A stretch of 64,000 nt of DNA from Candidatus Desulfofervidaceae bacterium (GCA_027038965.1 JALWFG010000005.1:248001-312000), one strand, 5' to 3'. Shown: positions 18,975 through 27,178, counted from the first letter of the stretch. Numbers and translations are program-made. Notes: generated by a model not told the origin, from the sequence alone.

Positions 18975-19889
18975 CTAACAGATTTTTTCTATAGCCCTCA
19001 ATTTGGCACTTCTAGCCTTGGAATTTTCCTTTATTTCCTGCTCACTAGGGCATATTGGCTTTTTAGTAAGTATTCTCACCTTACCTTCCTTGGCCCAATT
19101 TCTAAAGGTTCTCTTTACCAACCTATCTTCTAAAGAATGAAAAGAAATAATTACCAGTCTTCCTAAACACTCCAAACAATCTAGGGCAGAAGATAAAAAC
19201 GCCTCTAGATTTTCCAATTCTTGATTAACCACAATGCGCAAAGCCTGAAATGTCTTTGTAGCCGGGTGGATATGGCGGGGCCAATTTCTTCTAGGAATGG
19301 CCTGGGCCACAATCTCTGCCAACCTCTGGGTAGAATGTATTTCCTCCTTTGTTCTCACTTGGGCAATCTTTTTGGCAATCTTTCCCGCCCATCTTTCTTC
19401 TCCATACTTTTGAATAATTTCCTTTATCCTTCCTTGAGACCACCGATTCACAATAATCTTTGCAGTCAGGCTGTTCTTCCTATTCATCCTCATATCCAAA
19501 GGTCCATTATGTAAAAAACTAAATCCCCTTTCAGGAACGAGGTGGAGGGAAGAAATCCCCAGATCCAATAAAATTCCTTGGGCCTTTAAGGGCTTAGTCT
19601 CAAAACCAGGAATTTGAATTTCTCTAAGTATTTGCAACATATTTTTATAATTTGCCTCTATTAAACAAAATCTGTTTTTATATGGGGCAAGTGTCAGCCT
19701 TGCCCTTTTAAGGGCCTCTTCATCTAAATCAAGCCCCAACAAAAACCCTGCTGGGGTAGTGGCGTTCAAGATCTCTTTGGCATGTCCACCACAACCCACT
19801 GTGCCGTCTACATATAATCCCCGAGGTTGACAATTTAGATAAAAGATGACTTCTTGTTTTAATACCGGTATGTGTTCGCATGTAGTCAC
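18975..19889 (-). CDS. rsmH: 16S rRNA (cytosine-1402-N4)-methyltransferase RsmH
   Basis: SAM-dependent methyltransferase that modifies C1402 in the ribosomal P site. The 304-residue product begins with HIPVLKQEVI and DGTVGCGGHAKEIL (SAM-binding motif I), then GILLDLGISSLHL, and ends with IISFHSLEDRLVKRTF. It lies 2 bases after mraZ, the usual second gene of the dcw cluster. Confidence 0.98.
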   Translation of the reverse strand: MTTCEHIPVLKQEVIFYLNCQPRGLYVDGTVGCGGHAKEILNATTPAGFLLGLDLDEEALKRARLTLAPYKNRFCLIEANYKNMLQILREIQIPGFETKPLKAQGILLDLGISSLHLVPERGFSFLHNGPLDMRMNRKNSLTAKIIVNRWSQGRIKEIIQKYGEERWAGKIAKKIAQVRTKEEIHSTQRLAEIVAQAIPRRNWPRHIHPATKTFQALRIVVNQELENLEAFLSSALDCLECLGRLVIISFHSLEDRLVKRTFRNWAKEGKVRILTKKPICPSEQEIKENSKARSAKLRAIEKIC

Positions 19890-19891
19890 CT

Positions 19892-20368
19892 TTAAATCCC
19901 TAGGTCAGAAAGCACTTTGGCAATTTCCTCAAAATTTTCAGTTAGAGATTTCATTTCCTCATCCCACCTTTGTTTATCCCAGATTTCAAACCTGTTTAAC
20001 ATGCCAGCAATCACCACTTCTTTTTGCAATCCTGCCTCTTCTCTTAAAGCTGAGGGCACAAGAATGCGTCCTTGTTTATCAAATTCACACTCCACCGCAC
20101 TTGAAATAAACAAAAGTTGAAACTTTCTCACCTCAGGTTTTATTTGAGGTAAGCGACTTACCTTTTCCTCAATAATCAGCCATTCTGGGATAGGATAAGC
20201 TACTAGAGACTTTCCCAAACTCGTAAGCATTAATTTCTCTTCTTCATACCTTCTTCGTAAGACTTCTCTAAAATTGCTTGGGATACTTAAACGTCCCTTT
20301 TGGTCTAAGGTATATAAATACCTGCCTCGAAATACCCTAGAATTATGATTTGGGAAAGTTTGTCCCAT
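19892..20368 (-). CDS. mraZ: Transcriptional regulator MraZ
   Basis: Double AbrB-like (SpoVT/MraZ) DNA-binding protein that autoregulates the dcw cluster in other bacteria. The 158-residue product has two repeats with the DxxGR signature: LDQKGRLSIPSNF near residue 24 and FDKQGRILVPSALR near residue 99. ATG 20368 starts MGQTFPNHNSRVFRGRY; a GTG six codons upstream is in frame but would sit inside the operator. It is the first gene of the cluster and its promoter region carries the expected repeats. Confidence 0.95.
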   Translation of the reverse strand: MGQTFPNHNSRVFRGRYLYTLDQKGRLSIPSNFREVLRRRYEEEKLMLTSLGKSLVAYPIPEWLIIEEKVSRLPQIKPEVRKFQLLFISSAVECEFDKQGRILVPSALREEAGLQKEVVIAGMLNRFEIWDKQRWDEEMKSLTENFEEIAKVLSDLGI

Positions 20369-20371
20369 ATT

Positions 20372-20386
20372 CCCACCTTTACCCAC
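20372..20386 (-). promoter_or_regulatory. MraZ boxes overlapping the mraZ ribosome-binding site
   Basis: On the minus strand GTGGG-TAAAG-GTGGG gives two direct repeats with a 10-base period, matching the TGGGN-N5-TGGGN pattern reported for MraZ operators. The second box (20372-20377) is also the only plausible ribosome-binding site for mraZ, so operator and translation signal coincide. Confidence 0.75.
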
Positions 20387-20391
20387 CTAGT

Positions 20392-20418
20392 ATTATATAA
20401 GCAGGGGGTATTTGTCAA
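20392..20418 (-). promoter_or_regulatory. Sigma-70-type promoter of the dcw cluster
   Basis: On the minus strand TTGACA (20413-20418) and TATAAT (20392-20397) are perfect hexamers with a short 15-base spacer. Transcription would start near 20385, inside the first MraZ box, leaving a leader of only about 17 bases. Confidence 0.7.
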
Positions 20419-20427
20419 GAGAAAATT

Positions 20428-20444
20428 TGTGTCAAATTGACACA
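20428..20444. promoter_or_regulatory. 17-bp perfect palindrome upstream of the dcw promoter
   Basis: TGTGTCAA-A-TTGACACA is a perfect inverted repeat whose near edge lies 10 bases upstream of the mraZ -35 hexamer. The position fits a second regulator of the dcw promoter; the binding protein is unknown. Confidence 0.5.
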
Positions 20445-20756
20445 TTTCATTATTAGTGAATTGTTGATAGTGGATGGGTAATTGACTATCCTATCCTCCT
20501 AGGGGGCAGGACACGCCCTGAAGGTAGAGGTATAATAAAAAAGCACCAGTTAGATGGCTAAAGTAGTGAGTTAGACGCGAGTGATTTAGTGATTTAGTTT
20601 TGGTGCAAAGTGGGCTTATCTGGCTTTTCCTAACTCACTAATTCACTAGTTTCTAGATCACTTCAGGCCTTTAGACCTGCAGTCGCAATTGCTTAATGTA
20701 AAATAAGGCGAAAGGCAAAGGTTGTAGTTGATAGTTGATGGTGGAGTAAAAAACTT
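20445..20756. other. Gene-free region with degenerate short repeats and an inverted repeat
   Basis: No supportable gene. The stretch is rich in units such as GTGATTTA, ATAGTTG and TTCACTA. TAGTGAGTTAG at 20564-20574 is matched by its exact reverse complement at 20630-20640, so a long imperfect hairpin can form. It leads into the heptamer array next door. Confidence 0.6.
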
Positions 20757-20826
20757 CACTTAAAACTAAAAACTTAAAACTTAACAACTAAGCACTAGGG
20801 ACTAAGGACTAGGGACCAAATGCCAA
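20757..20826. repeat. Degenerate heptamer repeat array (about 10 units)
   Basis: The sequence divides without gaps into seven-base units: CACTTAA, AACTAAA, AACTTAA, AACTTAA, CAACTAA, GCACTAG, GGACTAA, GGACTAG, GGACCAA, ATGCCAA. It ends in the same GGACCAA and TGCCAA motifs as the longer array near 54.3 kb. Confidence 0.8.
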
Positions 20827-20840
20827 TTTACAGAAAACTT

Positions 20841-21050
20841 AGCGAGAAAGCCCTGCTTTTTAAAGCAGGGATGAATCGCACGGCGTAAGCTGTTGAAATT
20901 AGCAGTTTAAGGGGTAAAATATAAGTTAATTGGAGAAGGAAAACTCTCTAAAACCCTACCCGTGGACTGCGGGAAAGTAACGCCTGTGGAGTGGGAGTTA
21001 TCTCACTATGAAGCAGGAAGCCCCTCATTTCAATGAGGGGAGGAAGTCAC
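20841..21050 (+). mobile_element. Eroded 3' end of an IS200/IS605-type tnpB element
   Basis: One frame (20911-21036) reads through to a tail containing LPVDCGKVTPVEWE and then EAGSPSFQ before a TGA that lies inside a terminal hairpin; short tails of this kind are typical of TnpB C-termini. The upstream part (20847 onward) is open in another frame (KALLFKAGMNRTA) and then hits stops, so the gene is broken. No TnpA or catalytic TnpB domain (RuvC-like) remains. The right edge GAAGCAGGAAGCCCC-hairpin-GGGGAGGAAGTCAC matches what I recall of IS605 right ends. The IS family call rests on memory of these motifs, not on a search. Confidence 0.6.
20940..21050 (+). ncRNA. Omega-RNA-like structured tail of the tnpB remnant
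   Basis: Perfect 9-bp stem CCCCTCATT/AATGAGGGG (21021-21040) follows a GTGGGAG/TCTCAC stem (about 20991-21006) and the GAAGCAGGAAGC linker. In IS605 elements this 3' region is transcribed as the guide RNA of TnpB, with the guide drawn from the bases just beyond the element, here from about 21051. Another perfect 9-bp stem CCCTGCTTT/AAAGCAGGG is at 20851-20870. Transcription is not shown. Confidence 0.45.
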
Positions 21051-21080
21051 AAGATTTAAAAGTTGAGTTAGTTATAGGTC

Positions 21081-22433
21081 ATGGCTAAAAGGCGTTTTCT
21101 TTTAATCAATCCTTGGATTTACGATTTTGCGGCCCATGATTTTTGGGCTAAGCCGTTAGGGCTTTTATACATTGCTAGCTGGCTTCGCAAAAACGGAGCT
21201 GAAGTATATCTTCTAGACTGCCTTGATATACACCACCCCCAGATGCCATTTGAACCCCATATCAAGCAGGCTTCAAGGCGAGCATACGGAACAGGTAAAT
21301 TTTTTAGACAACCCATTCCCAAACCAGTGTTTTTTCAGGATATCCCGCGTTATTACTACCGTTATGGTCTTACCTACCGAATCTTTAAAGAAGAGCTTGA
21401 CAAGATTCCTATACCTGATGCCATTTTAGTTACCTCTGGAATGACCTATTGGTACCCAGGGGTGTTTGCAGTCATCTATTTTTGTAAACAGAAATGGCCC
21501 CATATTCCTATTATCCTAGGAGGTATTTATGCCACCTTATGCCATTCACATGCCTTAAATTATAGCGGGGCTGATTTTGTCCTGAAAGGACCAGCCGAAA
21601 ATTCATTAATGTCCCTTTTGGAACAAATCTGTAATTTAAAACCAGAATATATCCCCAAAATGGAATATGATCCCTATGCGCCCTACCCTGCCTTTGACCT
21701 ACTCAGAAAACTTGATTATGTGTGTATCCTTACCTCTAGGGGATGCCCTTTTAGGTGTCAATATTGTGCCTCTTCTGCCCTTTTTCCCTTCTTTTATCAA
21801 AGACCACCAGAAACAGTATATCAAGAAATCGTTTACTGGCATAAAAACTACGGAGTAAAGGAATTTGCCTTTTATGACGATGCCTTACTCGTAAATGCCT
21901 CCCAACATGCCATTCCCCTATTTGAGATGATTATCAAGGCCAAGCTTGACATTCACCTCCATACTCCAAATGGCCTTCATGCCCGTTTTATCACGGCCAA
22001 AGTAGCTCAAAAGATGTTTCAAGCCGGGGTCAAAACCGTAAGACTTGGATTGGAAACCATCAGTCCTAACCGCCACGACCAAAAATTAACCAGAGAAGAA
22101 TTCATTAGGGCCATCCGATACCTTCAGGAAGCAGGCTTTACCAGAGAGCAAATTGGGGCCTATATCCTCGTGGGACTTCCGAATCAAACCAAACAGGAAA
22201 TAGAACAAACGGTCTCTTTTGCCCAAAAATTGGGTGTTACCCCTCGTTTGGCAGAATATTCTCCTATTCCTTTTACCAAGCTTTGGAGTGAAGCCATCAA
22301 AATTTGTAGCCATGAAATTGACAAAGAACCCCTCTTTCACAACAACTCCCTCCTCCCTTGTGCCCATAAAAACCTTAGTTTTTCTGAGTTAAAAGAAATA
22401 AAAAGAAAAATTTGGCACACCTCTTGCATCTAA
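21081..22433 (+). CDS. B12-binding-type radical SAM protein
   Basis: A 450-residue protein. The N-terminal part (about residues 5-190: RFLLINPWIYDF, GLLYIASWLRKNGAEVYLLDCLD) is a cobalamin-binding-like Rossmann domain. Cys222, Cys226 and Cys229 in RGCPFRCQYC are the CX3CX2C cluster ligands of the radical SAM core. A motif GLETISPNRHD and GAYILVGLPNQ follow, as in MiaB/BchE-like proteins. The substrate is unknown. The ribosome-binding site is weak. The 3' end of the gene contains the sigma-54-type promoter of the next gene. Confidence 0.88.
   Translation: MAKRRFLLINPWIYDFAAHDFWAKPLGLLYIASWLRKNGAEVYLLDCLDIHHPQMPFEPHIKQASRRAYGTGKFFRQPIPKPVFFQDIPRYYYRYGLTYRIFKEELDKIPIPDAILVTSGMTYWYPGVFAVIYFCKQKWPHIPIILGGIYATLCHSHALNYSGADFVLKGPAENSLMSLLEQICNLKPEYIPKMEYDPYAPYPAFDLLRKLDYVCILTSRGCPFRCQYCASSALFPFFYQRPPETVYQEIVYWHKNYGVKEFAFYDDALLVNASQHAIPLFEMIIKAKLDIHLHTPNGLHARFITAKVAQKMFQAGVKTVRLGLETISPNRHDQKLTREEFIRAIRYLQEAGFTREQIGAYILVGLPNQTKQEIEQTVSFAQKLGVTPRLAEYSPIPFTKLWSEAIKICSHEIDKEPLFHNNSLLPCAHKNLSFSELKEIKRKIWHTSCI
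22412..22429 (+). promoter_or_regulatory. Near-consensus sigma-54 promoter before the composite regulator
   Basis: TTGGCACACCTCTTGCAT holds GG (22414-22415) and GC (22426-22427) exactly 10 bases apart and matches TTGGCAC-N5-TTGCA. It lies in the last codons of the radical SAM gene, about 52 bases before the next start codon, so transcription would begin near 22439. Confidence 0.7.
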
Positions 22434-22481
22434 GCAAAAAGTGTGCTATTTTATATTAAAAAAAGAAAGGGGTGATAAAAG

Positions 22482-23420
22482 ATGAAGTCGGCAGTAAAAG
22501 AAGTTACAACTTTTGGAGACATGGTTAATTTCAAGCGTTTGGAGAAATTTAAGAATTACCCAGTAGAATGCCTAGTTTTAAATGAAAGGGAAGCAAAGCT
22601 TTGCAAGGTTTTGAATATAAACACCCTTGGCAAATTGGCGGCTACACCAGTAAACAAGGCATTGACTATTCGCAACCTGTGGCATCGTTCGGTAAAGAGC
22701 CTAATGCGCAAACTGTGCGATTTTGTCACAAACTGGGAAGAAGTAGAAAGGGAGTTTCTCGATACACCTTTTAAAGAAATTTTGCAAAAAATGGCACGCT
22801 TTGTGCCAGAAAAGGAACGGGTCTTCTTTATCAGACGCTACTTTTATGGGGAAACACTAAATGAAATTGGAAAGGATTATGGGTTTACAAGGGAAGCGGT
22901 AAGACAAAAACTTCTCAAGGCCAAAAGGAGCTTGCAAACGCCCAATTGGGAAAAGCTAATCACATTATACCTTAAGATTCACATTGCACCACTCATCAAA
23001 GATGCAGAAGGGAGGCTTTTACCAAAAGAGGAAGTAAGGACAAGACTTAAAGAGGCCTTTAAGGATTATCTTCCTGTTGCCTGCGCTACCTTCATCTTGT
23101 TGGAGCAACTTTACTTTGAAAACAAACGGACTGAGTGTGCTAAAATTGTCAGACTCGCCCGAAAGATATTAGAAAATGAAGTAAAATGCACCTTTGATTC
23201 TCATTACCGTCGCATCTGTCGTCAAGGAGAAATCGGGAAGAAAATTCGCATGCTACGCAAGCTTCAAGGATGGACCCAAGCCGATTTGGCCAAACAGGTT
23301 GGTTGTGCTAGGATTACTGTAAACATGTGGGAACAGGGCAGATCTATTCCCAAAGGTAAGAATTTAGAACGAATTGCCAAGACCTTTGGGCTTCCTAAAG
23401 AGGCCTTGGTAATGGGTTAA
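22482..23420 (+). CDS. Composite regulator: alpha-CTD-like, sigma region-4-like and XRE domains
   Basis: A 312-residue protein with three recognisable parts. Residues about 27-82 (YPVECLVLNEREAKLCKVLNI, then TIRNLWHRSVKSL) follow the pattern of the RNA polymerase alpha C-terminal domain. Residues about 95-155 (FVPEKERVFFIRRYF, TLNEIGKDYGFTREAVRQKL) match a sigma-70 region 4 helix-turn-helix. Residues about 245-305 (IGKKIRMLRKLQGWTQADLAKQVG) are an XRE/HTH_3 domain. No sigma region 2 is present, so it is unlikely to be a full sigma factor. The ribosome-binding site AAAGGGG is near ATG 22482. Domain calls are from motif patterns; targets are unknown. Confidence 0.82.
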   Translation: MKSAVKEVTTFGDMVNFKRLEKFKNYPVECLVLNEREAKLCKVLNINTLGKLAATPVNKALTIRNLWHRSVKSLMRKLCDFVTNWEEVEREFLDTPFKEILQKMARFVPEKERVFFIRRYFYGETLNEIGKDYGFTREAVRQKLLKAKRSLQTPNWEKLITLYLKIHIAPLIKDAEGRLLPKEEVRTRLKEAFKDYLPVACATFILLEQLYFENKRTECAKIVRLARKILENEVKCTFDSHYRRICRQGEIGKKIRMLRKLQGWTQADLAKQVGCARITVNMWEQGRSIPKGKNLERIAKTFGLPKEALVMG

Positions 23421-23434
23421 TACAATAGCTGGAC

Positions 23435-23476
23435 AGGGCATTGGCCTTTGCAAGGTTAATGCCCTTTAATTGTTTT
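23435..23476 (+). terminator. Terminator between convergent genes
   Basis: AGGGCATT (23435-23442) pairs with AATGCCCT (23458-23465), with an inner CCTT/AAGG stem, and is followed by TTAATTGTTTTT. It ends the composite-regulator transcript and overlaps the last codons of the convergent ATP-grasp gene. Confidence 0.75.
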
Positions 23477-24298
23477 TAGCCATTTCTCCACTTCTTTACC
23501 AAGAAGTTCGTAAAACGAGTCACTTCCGCCTAAGGCCTTGCGGCCAAAATAGTAGTTTATTTCCAAAAGGAGTGGTTGAGTACCTTGAGGGCAAAGGACG
23601 TCAATGGCCGCTAGATTGATCCCCGTTTTTTGGCACAGAGTATCTATATAAGGCCCTACATTTGCCTTTACATCCGAAGATACATTCGGATCTATTTTAC
23701 CCCCTTGGGCCAGGTTACTTTTCCAATCGCTACCATGTTTCATCCTCCAATAAAAAAATCTTTGGGTCCCAATAACAACCACCCTTAAGTCCCTATTTTG
23801 ATGGGCAATAAATTCTTGCAGAATAAAACCATGCCAACCTTGATTTTTTTCCAAAGAAAAAAGGAGGTCTAGAGTTTGCTTTAAATCTCCCTCATCTTTT
23901 ACCAAAAAAACCATATTTCCTTCCCCGCCCCGATCCCCTTTTACTACAAAGGGATAGGTAAAAGGGAGGGCCCTTCCCATTTCAAAATGCAGTTTATAAA
24001 AATGATTCACCTCAGGATAGATTACAGTGCGAGGATGGGGTAGCCTAAGGGATTTCCACAATAGGGCATCTCCTATCTTGCCTTCACCCGGGAAACGATA
24101 ATCATAATTAGGGAAAACATGATGGCAATATTGACGGCAATACCAATAAACGTCGGCCTTACACCCCTGAGGCAAAATTACGGCCTTAGCCTTTTTTATC
24201 AAATCTTTTTGAGAAGACGATAGTGATTTATCACCAAGCAATAAATTAAGGTCTGCCTCAAAACAGGGATGTAAAGAAACTACAGGGAAATTCAACAT
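23456..24298 (-). CDS. RimK-like ATP-grasp ligase
   Basis: A 280-residue protein with the ATP-grasp arrangement: PFVVKGDRGGEGNMVFL (ATP-binding lysine and glycine loop), FILQEFI, DLRVVVIG, NLAQGGKI and the metal-binding LLEINYYFG near the C-terminus. Enzymes of this family join a carboxylate to an amine or thiol with ATP, as in RimK or glutathione synthetase. It overlaps cimA by 7 bases and ends the lysC-cimA transcript, but the substrate cannot be read from the sequence. Confidence 0.85.
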   Translation of the reverse strand: MLNFPVVSLHPCFEADLNLLLGDKSLSSSQKDLIKKAKAVILPQGCKADVYWYCRQYCHHVFPNYDYRFPGEGKIGDALLWKSLRLPHPRTVIYPEVNHFYKLHFEMGRALPFTYPFVVKGDRGGEGNMVFLVKDEGDLKQTLDLLFSLEKNQGWHGFILQEFIAHQNRDLRVVVIGTQRFFYWRMKHGSDWKSNLAQGGKIDPNVSSDVKANVGPYIDTLCQKTGINLAAIDVLCPQGTQPLLLEINYYFGRKALGGSDSFYELLGKEVEKWLKTIKGH

Positions 24299-25881
24299 TC
24301 CCTTTGTTTTAAATCTTCACGAAAAAGTTTATACATAATACTATCCATCAGGGCATTGAGGCTGGCTTCTAAAATATCATGTGAGACGCCTACAGTATGC
24401 CAAACACAGTCTTTATCCTTTGACTCAATGAGCACCCTGATTTTGGCCTCAGTCCCTGAGGTACCAGGCAACACCCGAACACGATAATCCATTAAAGTCA
24501 TCTCTCTAAGATAGGGATAAAATTCTTCCAAGGCCTTACGCAGGGCCTTATCTAAAGCATTCACAGGACCTTGTCCCAAAGAAATGGCATGTCTTTCTGC
24601 TCCTTTAACTTCTACCCAAACTTCGGCCTCGGCTACAGGCCGCCCTTCTAAGGTATTATAATCTTGCACCCGATAAGTAAGAAGTTTAAAAAAGTTATCT
24701 CGTTTCAATCTTCCCTCAGCTTCATACATGCGCAATTTAAAGGATTCTTCAGCTACATCAAATTGGAGGCCTTGACTTTCAAGCTTCTTAAGCTCTTTTA
24801 AAATCTGTTGGACTTTAGGGGCATCGCTCTCTAAATCAATACCCCATTCTTTGGCCTTACTTAAAATGGTGCTTTTCCCAGAAAGGTCTGAAATCAAAAT
24901 TCTCCTTATATTCCCTACCTTTTCTGGAGGAACATGCTCATAGGTCCGAGGGTTTCTTTGCACGGCACTTACATGTACCCCCCCCTTATGGGCAAAGGCA
25001 CTTCTACCCACATAAGGCAAATAAGAAGGATGGGGCAAATTTAAAAGTTCGGTCACATACCGTGATATATAAGTAAGTCTAGCCAATTGGGTGTCAGAGA
25101 TACAACCAAGCCCCATTTTCAACTTTAGGGCTGGGATTACAGAACACAAATTGGCATTACCACAACGCTCCCCCACTCCATTTATAGTACCTTGAACCTG
25201 ACTTGCTCCTAAATGAACAGCCATAAGGCTGTTGGCCACCGCACACTCAGCATCATTATGGGCATGAATACCAAAGTCAATCTCAGGAATTGCCCTTTTT
25301 ACTTGAGTTATGATTTCAGCGAGCTCAAAGGGCAAAGTGCCTCCATTGGTATCACAGAGAACGATGCAGTGGGCTCCAGCATCTCTGGCCTTTTTTAGAG
25401 TAGCTATGGCGTATTGGGGGTTATCTTTAAAACCATCAAAAAAGTGCTCGGCATCATAAAAGAGTTTCTTCACGTGAGGCCGCAAGAAACGAAGCGAGTT
25501 TTCAATAATTTCTAAATTGCGTTCCAAAGAAATCTTGAGGGCATCTTTAACATGCAGGTCCCAGCTTTTACCAAAGATGGTAATCGCCTCAGTTCTGGCC
25601 TCCAAAAGGGCATTGAGATTGGGATCAATCTCAGGGGTATATTTGGGATGGTGAGTGCTTCCAAAGGCCACAATAATTGTGTTTTTCAAGGGATAGCGTT
25701 TAATTTCTTTAAAAAAAAGTGCATCTTTGGGATTGGAACCGGGCCATCCTCCTTCAATATATTGCACTCCAAGTTCATCCAACTTTTGGGCAATCTTCAG
25801 TTTATCCTCAAGCTGAAGACTAAAGTTCTCGGCCTGGGTACCATCTCTTAAAGTGGTGTCATAAATTTCTACTTGCCCCAT
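24292..25881 (-). CDS. cimA: (R)-citramalate synthase CimA
   Basis: Condenses pyruvate and acetyl-CoA to citramalate, the first step of the threonine-independent route to isoleucine. The 529-residue length, the N-terminal IYDTTLRDGTQAENFSL motif (HMGL-like TIM barrel), the FGIHAHNDAECAVANS metal-site motif and the C-terminal LeuA regulatory dimer region fit the CimA family rather than LeuA. LeuA itself is not excluded for all activity, but EGGWPGSNPKD and the C-terminal domain favour CimA. It lies 20 bases after lysC. Confidence 0.92.
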   Translation of the reverse strand: MGQVEIYDTTLRDGTQAENFSLQLEDKLKIAQKLDELGVQYIEGGWPGSNPKDALFFKEIKRYPLKNTIIVAFGSTHHPKYTPEIDPNLNALLEARTEAITIFGKSWDLHVKDALKISLERNLEIIENSLRFLRPHVKKLFYDAEHFFDGFKDNPQYAIATLKKARDAGAHCIVLCDTNGGTLPFELAEIITQVKRAIPEIDFGIHAHNDAECAVANSLMAVHLGASQVQGTINGVGERCGNANLCSVIPALKLKMGLGCISDTQLARLTYISRYVTELLNLPHPSYLPYVGRSAFAHKGGVHVSAVQRNPRTYEHVPPEKVGNIRRILISDLSGKSTILSKAKEWGIDLESDAPKVQQILKELKKLESQGLQFDVAEESFKLRMYEAEGRLKRDNFFKLLTYRVQDYNTLEGRPVAEAEVWVEVKGAERHAISLGQGPVNALDKALRKALEEFYPYLREMTLMDYRVRVLPGTSGTEAKIRVLIESKDKDCVWHTVGVSHDILEASLNALMDSIMYKLFREDLKQREC

Positions 25882-25901
25882 AACATCTACCCTAATAAGA
25901 T

Positions 25902-27113
25902 TTATTCTGATTCAATAAAGGCCTTATGTAATTCCTTAACCGCCCTTTCTACGTCCTTTTCATCTATGACGCAAGAAATCTTTATTTCCGAGGTGCTAAT
26001 CATCAAGATATTTATCCCTGCTTGAGCCAAGGTTTGAAACATTTTGGCCGCTACCCCGGAATGGCTTCTCATTCCCACGCCGACAATAGAAACCTTCCCG
26101 ATATGCTCATCTCCCAAGACCTTCTTGGCCCCTATTTTGTCAGCCGCCTCTTTGGCAAGTTGCATGGCCTTTTTAAAGTCTACCTTAGGGACTGTAAAAG
26201 TCATATCCGTAATGCCATCTTCACTTGTATTTTGAATAATCATATCTACTACAATGCCCGCTTGGCCAAGGGGCTCAAAAATTTGAGCTGCAATTCCAGG
26301 GCGGTCTACTACACCTCTCACTGTAATTCTGGCTTGATTCTTATCATGAGCCACTGCCCTCACTACTATCTTTTCCATCTCGGCATCGGCTTCTACCACC
26401 ATAGTTCCCTCCTTATGATTAAAGGATGAACGCACATGAATAGGCACATTATACTTTTGAGCAAACTCCACAGAGCGAATTTGCAACACCTTCGCTCCTA
26501 AGCTGGCCAATTCCAGCATCTCATCATAAGATATTGCATCTATCTTTTTGGCCTCAGGACATATTCTAGGATCAGCAGTAAAGACACCCTCTACATCGGT
26601 ATATATTTCACATAAATCCGCCTTCAAGGCAGCCGCTAAGGCCACAGCCGTGGTGTCAGACCCTCCTCTGCCAAGGGTAGTAATATTCCCTTCATGATTA
26701 ATCCCTTGAAAACCTGCTACAATAACAATTTTTCCCTGCTTAAGTTCTTTCCTTATCCGCTTGGTATCAATTTCGCTTATTCGAGCCCGCCCGTGGGCAT
26801 CGTCTGTCAGGATTCTGGCTTGAAAGGCCACTAAAGAGGTAGCTGAATACCCCATAGCCTTAATGGCCATGGCCAAAAGGGCAGCCGAAGTTTGCTCTCC
26901 AGTAGCCAATAAGGCATCCATCTCTCTTGGATCAGGATCTTCGCTAATTTCATGAGCCAAAGAAATCAATCTGTCAGTCTGTCCGGCCATAGCCGAAACC
27001 ACCACCACAACCTCATTCCCACTTTTAAAACAATCAACAACTCGTTTGGCCACATTTCTAATTCGCTTTACGTCCCCAACAGAAGTCCCTCCATATTTTT
27101 GCACAATAAGCAT
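25902..27113 (-). CDS. lysC: Aspartate kinase
   Basis: Phosphorylates aspartate, the first step to lysine, diaminopimelate, threonine and methionine; diaminopimelate also feeds MurE. The 403-residue monofunctional enzyme begins [11 protein letters not shown], has [27 protein letters not shown] and two C-terminal ACT domains ([17 protein letters not shown] and [19 protein letters not shown]), so feedback inhibition by amino acids is expected. ATG 27113 has a GGAG 7 bases upstream and is chosen over an in-frame ATG six codons earlier. Confidence 0.97.
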   Translation of the reverse strand: MLIVQKYGGTSVGDVKRIRNVAKRVVDCFKSGNEVVVVVSAMAGQTDRLISLAHEISEDPDPREMDALLATGEQTSAALLAMAIKAMGYSATSLVAFQARILTDDAHGRARISEIDTKRIRKELKQGKIVIVAGFQGINHEGNITTLGRGGSDTTAVALAAALKADLCEIYTDVEGVFTADPRICPEAKKIDAISYDEMLELASLGAKVLQIRSVEFAQKYNVPIHVRSSFNHKEGTMVVEADAEMEKIVVRAVAHDKNQARITVRGVVDRPGIAAQIFEPLGQAGIVVDMIIQNTSEDGITDMTFTVPKVDFKKAMQLAKEAADKIGAKKVLGDEHIGKVSIVGVGMRSHSGVAAKMFQTLAQAGINILMISTSEIKISCVIDEKDVERAVKELHKAFIESE

Positions 27114-27150
27114 AGACCTACTCCATTCCATGGCGTTTTGTGAATGAAAA

Positions 27151-27178
27151 AGTATAGTATTTTAGAGAAGATTGTCAA
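27151..27178 (-). promoter_or_regulatory. Sigma-70-type promoter for lysC-cimA
   Basis: On the minus strand TTGACA (27173-27178) and TATACT (27151-27156) are separated by 16 bases, about 40 bases before the lysC start codon. Confidence 0.75.

Noticed and set aside
22415-22446. GCACAC / GTGTGC hairpin as a terminator of the radical SAM gene
   Set aside because: Only 6 bp with a 20-base loop and no T tract; the same bases fit the sigma-54 site better.
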